Assembly (NCBI GenBank): GCA_037176725.1 | Contig: JAZBRS010000060.1 | Location: 57,688,001 to 57,752,000 of the forward strand | Length of the DNA stretch: 64,000 nt | Origin: Posidonia oceanica | Taxonomy: Eukaryota; Streptophyta; Magnoliopsida; Alismatales; Posidoniaceae | Direction: 5' to 3' | Shown here: positions 56,640 through 64,000 of the stretch, in pieces | Layout of the letters: each line of letters begins with the position of its first letter | How positions within the stretch are numbered: the stretch's first letter is position 1 | The notes under the pieces: generated by a model | Seen by the model: the letters and a program-made list of their open reading frames with translations, nothing else | Databases searched by the model: none | Told to the model about the DNA's origin: nothing | Position numbers and translations under genes: made by a program

Positions 56640-58107
56640 AAGCAAAGTGTAACATGTTGATCAACCCAGCGGCTTGTGCGGGTTGGATCCAATGCTTGTA
56701 ACTGAGTTTCAATGAATATGAAGACTATCATGATGTTGTGCATGCTCCACATTGATTTTTGTTTGTGGCACTTGGGTTCTTCCTGGTTTTGTAGGCGAAA
56801 GGCAACCAATCCCTTAGCAACTGCTCTGCAGCCAGGACCCTGTTAAAAACGCGGCGATGGGATGCGGGAGCTGAGCGTGAGATCTACACGCGGGGACGGC
56901 CTGGCAGGCCACTGTCAATGCCTTCTCCAGCTTCTCTGAGTGGTGTAAGGGGGCCGGGTGTAGCCTCCTGACTGCGTCTGTGACCTTCAGGCTGATGGGC
57001 AAGTCCACTCTGCCTCCCGCCAAAGATTCCGCAATGGTGATCCATTAGCAAAGTCCAGCCTGAACTCGGTGCATCCCTTGATACTGGCTTGTTGTTTGGC
57101 ATCCTCTGACTGGGTCGGTGACGCATGTCTGGCTCAGGGATGTCTTGTCCCTAGTCATATTGGCCCAATGATCTCTGTAGCGGGCAACAGCGTGCCTTGG
57201 CTCGAAACCGAGCTAGAACCTTGCAGTATCTAGCAAGAGGGATGCTAATTGGATGCATGCTCGATGTGAATATTTTGTTGTTCTCAGTATCTGGAATGCT
57301 TTCAATGCCTGCGATGGAGAAGGGAATGGTCTCAAACATCATCTGACCCTACCTAGACTCTCAGCTGTTGGTGGCACTTGGGGAAGGGTGAAGGTGTGTT
57401 TGTTTGGTGGTGAGATGAGAATGGGCTTCATGCCAAACCTTTGTAGGGCCTACGCCTTCTCTTTTAATTCCCTTATTTTTCTCCCACATAGACGAGCAAA
57501 CTCACTCTATCCCTGACTTGGAGGTAATGGATGCCTGGTCGGGTATTCAGGAGTTGTTACTGCTAAAAGGGGTGGCTAGTCCCTAGGGAAATGTGCTTCC
57601 CAGGCATGGGCTTCGACTCCTCTCCAAGGTTGGCTAAGGGAACAGGGCTACTCTGCTCGCCTCTAACTCTAGGGCTAACTTCTATCTTCGCCTTCTGTCT
57701 TCTTATTTCTTTTGTGCCTTGGTAGGCGGATAGATAAATTTTGTATGGCTCACACTCTCACTCTCATCCTAGCATTTTGTCTCCCTCTTGAGGTGTAGGT
57801 CCTAGGAGGTTTGAACATTTCGTCCATTCTCACATTGAAGGTGGCTCTCTTACTGGCTGAGACATCTAGGTAGGACCAGATGAAGCGAGGTTGGGTCCCT
57901 ACTCAAGCAGGCAAACTCTTCCAATTTTCCTCATCGGACGAAGATTGTAATGCATGATGATGCTGTGCAGATGCTGTTTATGATTGGTCGAGTGGCATGT
58001 AAAGCAAATAAAAGAGTGCAAATGTGAGTGCATGATGGCGGGACGGTCATGTATGCATGGGATGCAAAGGGAAAAGGGATTCTGTAAGGCAAGGATACAG
58101 TTCCAGA
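56640..58107 (-). other. Element D post-integrase spacer
   Basis: No credible ORF on either strand. On the minus strand, 58107 down to about 57280 matches A's post-integrase spacer in several stretches; below that the homology stops at the accessory module. A GCGGGAGCTGAGCGTGAGATC-type motif lies at about 56860-56895. Confidence 0.6.
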
Positions 58108-59214
58108 TCACTGGTAGTATTTCTTGAGGTAGCAGGCATTGACTGGCTCGGACTGCTCGACCTGATCCATACTCTCAAGGATTGCTGCGCCCCCAGAGAA
58201 TATCTACTTGATGACATAAGGGCCACGCCAGTTGGGCCGGAATTTGCCTCGACCGTCAGGAAGGTGAATGGCTCGCAAGACCAAGTCACCCGGCATGAAG
58301 CTTCTGGGCCTGACTTTCTTCTGATAGGACCTGGCCATCCTCTTCTGATAGCATTGAGTGTGGTGTATTGCCTGCAATCTACGCTCGTTGATGAGGTTCA
58401 ACTGGGCGCAGTGGTCTTCGACCCATTCTGCCTCTTCCAGTTCTGCCTCTTTTAGAATCCGTAGGGACGGGATCTCAACTTCAATCGGCAAAACGGCCTC
58501 CATGCCAGAGACCAGTGAATAAGGAGTTGCTCCTGTCGAGGTTCGGATCGACGTTCTGTAGGCCCACAAGGCGTATGGGAGCTTGTCGTGCCAGTCCTTG
58601 TGAGTCTCCGCCATCTTCTTGAGGATCTTTATCAAGTTCTTATTGGCTGACTCGACTGCGCCATTCATCTGTGGCCGATAAGGGGAGGACTTGTGGTGCT
58701 TAATCTTGAAACTGTGCAGGCACTCCTCCATTCTCTTGGTCGTGAAGTTCGTGCCATTATCAGAGATGAGCGAATACGGGACCCCGTAACGGGCAATGAT
58801 GTTGTTCCTGATGAACTTCTCCGTTACAACGGCCGTTACTGCCTTGTATGAGGCTGCCTCCACCCATTTGGTAAAGTAGTCGATCACCACAAGGATGAAG
58901 CGATGGCCGTTGGAGGCTACAGGATGGATTGTGCCAATGACGTCAATTCCTCAAGTGGAGAAAGGCCAGAGTGATGCCATGCTGTGGAGTTGCTGCAGCG
59001 GCGCATGGATGAAGTTCCCATGTATCTGACAATTGTGGCATCTGCGCACGAACCGGTAACAATCTACCTCCATTGTGGACCAGAAGTAGCCCTACAGCAT
59101 AATTTTCTTGGCTAGTAACACGCCGTTCATGTGTGGGCCACATGTCCCTGCGTGGACCTGAAGCATCAGCATGTCAGCCTCTGTTTTGTCTGCACAGCGC
59201 AAAAGCATCTGATT
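58108..59214 (-). pseudogene. Element D integrase
   Basis: On the minus strand it reads HAGTCGPH...CHNCQ (complete HHCC zinc site), then IDYFTKWVEA, SDNGTNF and AVESANK (the D, D and E of the core) and GDLVLRAIHLPDGRGKFRPNW, ending KKYYQ with TGA at 58110-58108. The longest open piece is 58890-58204. Stops: TAG within KIML*GYFWS (about 59092), TGA within FST*GIDVIG (about 58950; A has TAG there) and TAG within VIK*IFSGG (about 58204; A has CAG). The domain is otherwise better preserved than A's. Confidence 0.93.
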
Positions 59215-59850
59215 GTAGGACCTTCTATAGAGATGTCCTGCTCCTAAGACATACTTGGACGCCAAACGTGCCATAGTTTTTCTGTCCACTGCCGACGTGC
59301 CGGTTGGGAGGTTGCCAGACTCCAGGAAGACCTTGATGTCGTGGTACCAAGGAGGTTCCTCTGCAATAACTGCTTCCTCGATGCTCATGCAGTGTGCGGG
59401 CTGCTCGACGTGGGTGACTGATACGTCCACTGCATCGCCTTCGGGTATGGAGAGCCAGGACGCTAGGGTTGCCAAAGCGTCTGCATAGGCATTCTTGGCT
59501 CTATTCATTAAGGTGAAGCGAGTCTCCTCAAAGTGCTCAATCAGTTCCAGTAGGTACTCATGGTATGGCACTAGCTTGGGATCCATGGTCCTCTAGTTGC
59601 CATTGACTTGGGAGACAACTAACATTGCATCATCGTGCACATGCAGTTTCCGCACACCATGCTCGAGTGCGACTCGCAGTCCTAAGATGCAGGCTTCGTA
59701 CTCTGCCTCGTTGTTGGTGTAGCTGAAGGTCATTTTCCTGGCAAACAGGATTAGTTCTCCCTATGGTGTTGCTAGGACTGCTCCGATGCCTTTGCCTCTT
59801 TTATTGACAGCGCCATCAAAAAACATGTGCCACTGAAATTCATCCTTGGA
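59215..59850 (-). pseudogene. Element D second RNase H (aRNH)
   Basis: It reads FQWHMFFDGAVNKRGKGIGAVL, NNEAEYEACILGL and VHDDAMLVVSQVNGN, then NRAKNAYADALATLASWLSIPEG without the frameshift present in A. TAG stops follow AVLATP (59761-59763) and VNGN (about 59592), both readable as former CAG codons. The arrangement after RT-RNase H is the Tat-branch hallmark. Confidence 0.9.
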
Positions 59851-61332
59851 ATCCTTCTGCTCGGCGTCTTCTGAGGCGAACAAGATGTCCTCATCAGGGA
59901 ACTGCACCTGCAAAGGCTGATATTCAGGCAGTGGTAAGTCGGCTAGATGATCTGCTACGGCCTGCCCCTTCATCGACTTCTGGGTCACGAAGGTGATGTC
60001 GTACTGAGATAGGAGTACCTGCCACTTGACACATCGGCCTACTAGTGCTGGCTTTTGAAACAAATACTTCATTGGGTCATGCTTGCACAGGAGTAGAACG
60101 GGGTAGGCCATCATATAGTGCCTCAGCTTTTGTGTCGCCCAGACTAGGGAAAGGTAGCTTTTCTCAATCATTGTATACCTGGCTTCGCAGTCATTGAACT
60201 TCTTGCTCAGGTAGTAGATGGCACGCTCTTTGTGACCCGATTCATCATGCTGGCCCAGGACTGTGCCTACAGAATGTTGCATTGTTGAGAGGTACAGTAG
60301 CAGGGGTCTTCCTGGTGTGGGAGGAACCAAGACAGGGGGCTTAGTTAGGAGCTGCTTGATTTTCTCAAACGCGGCCTGGCATTCGTCGCCCCACTTGATT
60401 TGTGCATTTTTTCTCAAGAGTTTGAAGATCGGCTCGCAGATGGGCGTGAGCTGTGCGACGAATCGACTGATATACTGCAGTCGCCCCAGTAGGCCTCGGA
60501 CCTCCTTCTCAGTAGCAGGGGGAGGCATTTCAATGATAGCTCCGGCTTTGCTGGGGTTCACTTCAATCCCCCTCTGGCTGACAATATAGCCAAGGAGCTT
60601 TCCAGATGACACACCGAAGACGCACTTGTTGGGATTGAGCCTGAGTTTGTAGTGCCTAAGGTGGTCGAACAGCTTCTTCAGACAAACAAGATGATCTTCA
60701 GGCTCTCGGGACTTGGCGATCATATCGTCCACATAGACCTCCACCTCCTGATGCATGAGGTCGTGGAACAGAGTCGTCATTGCTCTCTGGTAAGTTGCTC
60801 CAGCATTTTTCAGCCCAAATGGCATTACTCTGTAGAAGAAGACCCCCCATGGAGTGATGAAAGATGTCTTCTCCATATCCTCCTCTACCATTCTGATCTG
60901 GTTATAGCCAGAGAAGCCATCCATGAAAGAAAGCATCTTGTGACCTGCTGTATTGTCCACCAGGACGTCTATGTGTGACAGAGGGAAGTCGTCCTTGGGA
61001 CTGGCTTTGTTCAGATCTCTGTAATCGATGCACATGCGGACTTTTCCGTCTTTTTTAGGTACAAGGATGACGTTGGTGAGCCATTCTGGGTATAGGACGA
61101 CCTTGAGGAAGCTGACATTATGCTGCTTCATAATTTCCTCCTTGATCATCAACAGCCATTGCAATCGCCACCTCCTAAGCTTTTGTTTAACTGGCTTTAC
61201 ATCCGGGTCCAGGGGTAGTGTGTGTACCACTATCTCGTCATCTAAGCCGACCATATCATCATAGCTCCAAGCAAAGACGTCTGCATATTCCGTGAGGAAT
61301 GCAATGAACTCTTCCCGGGCTTGGGGGGACAA
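59851..61332 (-). pseudogene. pol: Element D reverse transcriptase and RNase H (open reading intact)
   Basis: A single frame open for 523 codons (61332-59761) covers the whole RT and the first RNase H: CIDYRDLNKASPKDDFPLS, SFMDGFSGYNQI, MPFGLKNAGATYQRAM, catalytic YVDD at 60735-60724, LLGRLQYISRF, LLLYLSTMQHSVGTVLGQHDESG and ERAIYYLSKKF. It is the best-preserved enzyme in the window and gives the intact CAG codons against which A's TAG stops at 26866, 27223 and 27334 can be judged. It is part of a broken polyprotein, so not a free-standing gene. Confidence 0.93.
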
Positions 61333-62783
61333 TTTGGCACTGATACGGATCTATTTAATTTCCTCGGCTGTGCCGATGTTGATGATCTCTACTTCCTCCT
61401 CGACGTGTAGGTTTGGTCCTTCTGGATCGTCGCTGAAGGGTTGAAACTCAGGCAAAGGTTCGTCATTCTCTTCTATGCCTGTATCCTCCTCCTCATAAGC
61501 TATGAGTTCCGAGAGGACCTCCTTCTCAAAGGTTGGAATTGTGACATCGAAGGAGCAAATCTGTTTAGCATCCTAGCCCTGATGGCGCTTCTGGATGGTC
61601 ACGCTGACTCGTGTGTTTCTGTATGCCCGCTGTATGGGCTCAGCTCTTGAGGCCTCTGGCTCTGCTGGTCATCCAGGTCTTTTTGCCTCTGCTGTCCCTA
61701 CTGCTGCTGTTGTTACTGTATGCTCCTCCGCATTTCCCTATGTACTGGCGGAGGGCGTCCTGACCCGGTAACTGTCTCTTGGCAGGTTGGTGGAACTGCT
61801 TCTGCCTGCTGTGTTGCTTGAGCGGGGCAAGCGCTGTACAAACCACTTAGACCCACCTCCTGGCTGCGAGGTGATTAATTCAGATGGTCTAGTGGGTGGT
61901 GGAATCACTATTTCCTCCAGGACCATGATGGATGAGTGGTCCTGTTGCCTGGGGGGATGTGCGGGTGTCTGATCCGTAATCACCGCCTTTCCTTTCCTTG
62001 CGGCGTCCAATTCGGCGGCATCTTCTGCAAATACTGCCAGCTGCTTCTGAAATAATAACTCTAAGTCCTCGAGCATGTCCTCCTCTTGCACCTCCTTGAC
62101 GGCTCCCTCTTCTTCGTCAGGAGCGAGGTCGACAAGGTAGGCACTGCACGGCTCATACGCCTGCCGCTCGGGATTTCCCCCTCTTGGGGCAGCTGCTTCG
62201 ACTGCTAATTGGATTAGAGGCCGAGGTGCCTGCCACGACGAGGGTGCTATCTGTGTTGGTAGGTAGGGAGGACAATCTGGCCCGTTGCTTGGGAGGGCCG
62301 ATAGCTGGATGGCCGCGCTAGGAGATAGGACTCCTTTGGTAGGTGGTGACACTGTGGGTGTAGCCGCGGACACCATGTGGTCCCGCCACAAGACTTGATT
62401 CTTTAAAGTAGGTGGCTGTGTAGCTGTAGGATCCACTTGCATTGTTAACAACGCCACTGGCAAAGCGGGAGGACCTGCTGAACTGGCAAAGCTCTTCTCC
62501 CGGGGAAAGGGGCGCAGTGCTGACGTGATTGTTGTCCTGGTCAGGTAGGATGGCGGCTTCTGGGGATGCGCTCCTAACTGAGGAGCTAATGCTGCAATTG
62601 GTGGGCAAACTGATGATGCGAGGTGCTGGGGGATCTGGCCGGGCATCCTTGCTGACCTGCACAGTGTCTGTCTCTGACTGCTTTTCGTCTGAATACCAGT
62701 CTTCGACAGTGACCCACTCTTCTGATGGAGGCGGGGAATCTGAGCGTAGTGCGGCCTGTGCTGTGGCTTCATTAAGGTTGGGA
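61333..62783 (-). pseudogene. Element D pro-pol linker
   Basis: Pieces match A's linker: EEWVTVEDWYSDEKQS (62662-62318 frame), then in another frame DLAPDEEEGAVKE, DLELLFQKQLAVFAED, RKGKAVITD and SKWFVQRLPRSS (62772-61738), then NTRVSVTIQKRHQG and the acidic EEEDTGIEENDEPLPEF up to RT. At least two frame changes occur (near 62785 and 62320-62500), with stops near 61740 (TAG), 61680 (TGA), 61575 (TAG) and 61352 (TAG). The A copy is in one frame here, so the frame changes in D are decay or reflect splicing of the linker. Confidence 0.75.
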
Positions 62784-63986
62784 TCAGACGAAGTTATAGA
62801 AATTCAAAGGAATAAACATCCTCCGACCTCTTCCGCACCAGTATGCATCCTTACGTGGCTGCCAGTCGTAACCGAGGCCTTCATGGTCTCTTCTCTCTTC
62901 CACCGTGATCGGCTCAGCGATCCCCTGGCCGTGCAGCCCGAGCGGCGTTCCATGCTTGTAGCCCCACCTGTGGCAAAGGTTCTCGACCATCCGGGAAGGA
63001 TTTCCCTGAGCGGTCGGAAGATTGACACGCTCAAGATCGGAAAGGAAGTCAACCGGTTCGAACCGATTGACGCGATACAAGACATCGGTGGGTTTAGAAT
63101 CAAAGGAGACAATCTGCAGGGAAACTGAGGAGACCGCCTCGCCTCCCTCTTCGTCAAAGTTTTCAGCCATGACGGCGATGATTTCGTCATTGTGGCGGAA
63201 CTTTATCATTCGGTGGAGAGTTGAGGGGATCACCTGATGCTGGTGCAGCCAAGGGCGCCCCAATAGAAGATTGAAAGTCGGCTCTAAATCGACAACGAAA
63301 AAGTCAACATTGAATACCACTGGGCAGATGGCAAGGGGGATAACCAAAGCTCCCGGAGCGTCGTGGTGCGTGTTGTCGAACGACGTCATCCCGTTAGTGA
63401 TTGGTGCGATATCCTCGGCTTTGAATACGAGTTTACTTGCGGTACGCAAGGGGCAAACATTAAGGCCTGCGCCATTATCATCCAAGGTTAGAGGGATGCG
63501 GAGATCGTTGTATTGCACTGTAATGAAGAGAGGCTTGTTGTGGCATGCCCCTGCCGGGGGGAGTTCGTCACTCGAGAAAGAGATGACGTGAGGTTCCGCA
63601 ATCATGCCCACCATGCTTTCAAGGGTTGCAGGTTTGATGGTTTGGGATACATGGGCTGCCTGGAACACACGGAGGAAGGCCTCTCGGTGCTCTACAGAAG
63701 AGTGGATTACATCCCAAATGGAGATGTCGGCCTTTACCCTCTTAAGCTGGGCAGTAATGTTAGCACCGGGTTGGCCTTTCTGGGTGGAGGCAGACGGTTG
63801 AATGGGGTCCTGGGATGGTTTAGTGGTTTGCTTTGTGGATGGAGTGGCTGCGGCTTCTGGAGTGGTAGGCTGGGCTACCAAGGCTGGAGGCCTGTACACC
63901 TTTCTCAAACGCGTGACTTCGGCACACATTTTTGTGGCGTAGTCATACGGGACTCTATGGGTATCCCGGGTCAGAGTAATGACCAC
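62784..63986 (-). pseudogene. pro: Element D protease region (open 400-codon frame, continues past window)
   Basis: The minus-strand frame is open from the window edge region (63986) to TGA 62786-62784. It begins VITLTRDTHRVPYDYATKMC, matching A's VIDLTLDTHRIPY, so upstream gag lies outside the window. Protease motifs: LTLDDNGAGLNVCPLRTASK at about residues 165-185 with the active-site Asp-Asn-Gly present, and LLLGRPWLHQHQV at about residue 240. After the domain comes GYKHGTPLGLHGQGIAEP, then a short divergent tail before the stop, where the pol linker continues in another frame. Confidence 0.85.
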
Positions 63987-64000
63987 AGGTATGCGGGCCG

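Larger units (their letters stand above)
5652..64000 (-). mobile_element. Element D: Tat/Ogre-type Ty3/gypsy retrotransposon (partial, interrupted)
   Basis: Reading the minus strand from high to low coordinate gives PR (63986-62784), linker, RT, RNase H, aRNH, INT (ending 58108), a non-coding stretch, an antisense PMD gene pair, tandem arrays, hairpins, PPT (48353-48341) and the 3' LTR starting at 48336. The LTR is interrupted by element A (6761-46470 including duplications) and resumes to about 5652. Gag and the 5' LTR are beyond the window's right edge, so D's own target duplication cannot be checked; GTAAC (5647-5651) is the candidate left copy. The 3' LTR adds up to about 2,980 bp, half the size of A's. 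Confidence 0.85.

Overview
This window is plant nuclear DNA made almost entirely of nested transposable elements; I see no ordinary host gene, rRNA, tRNA or CRISPR. The dominant content is Ty3/gypsy retrotransposons of the Tat/Ogre branch: LTRs of about 3-6 kb, a tRNA-Arg-type primer binding site, pol order PR-RT-RNaseH-aRNH-INT with a second archaeal-like RNase H, and extra plant-mobile-domain (PMD) ORFs downstream of integrase. The lineage suggests an angiosperm, probably a eudicot; the species cannot be read from this sequence.

Layout. (1) 1-5651: an old L1-type LINE on the + strand (ORF1 with a CCHC knuckle, ORF2 with endonuclease and reverse transcriptase), cut off inside ORF2. Its ORF1 is interrupted by a 935-bp TIR element (1992-2926) flanked by CTAAG. 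(2) 5652-64000 and beyond: 'element D', a Tat/Ogre element on the minus strand inserted into the LINE. Its 3' LTR is 5652-6765 plus 46471-48336, followed going up in coordinate by PPT, hairpins, tandem arrays, two intron-containing PMD-type genes on the + strand (antisense to D), then INT, aRNH, RT and PR on the minus strand. Its gag and 5' LTR lie outside the window. (3) 6766-46465: 'element A', a complete + strand Tat/Ogre element inserted in D's LTR with a perfect AAGAC duplication. LTRs are 5,965 and 5,998 bp, with PBS, gag, PR, pol, one sense PMD-type ORF, GATA-rich tandem arrays and PPT. (4) Two solo LTRs sit inside A: S1 (17946-24198, +, duplication CTCAC) between PR and RT, and S2 (28036-33760, -, duplication CAATC) between aRNH and INT. 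Removing each with one duplication copy restores the reading frame.

Insertion order is therefore LINE, then D, then A, then S1 and S2; the TIR element entered the LINE independently. No element here is autonomous: the coding regions carry many stops, mostly TAG where a CAG codon is expected, plus frameshifts.

Most interesting points: D's accessory gene has introns and is antisense, while A's homologue is sense and has lost two introns exactly; all four large LTRs share a conserved splice-donor/acceptor pair around a variable tandem repeat; a PBS-like relic lies inside every LTR; and a conserved stem-loop plus arrays of small hairpins precede the PPT in both elements.
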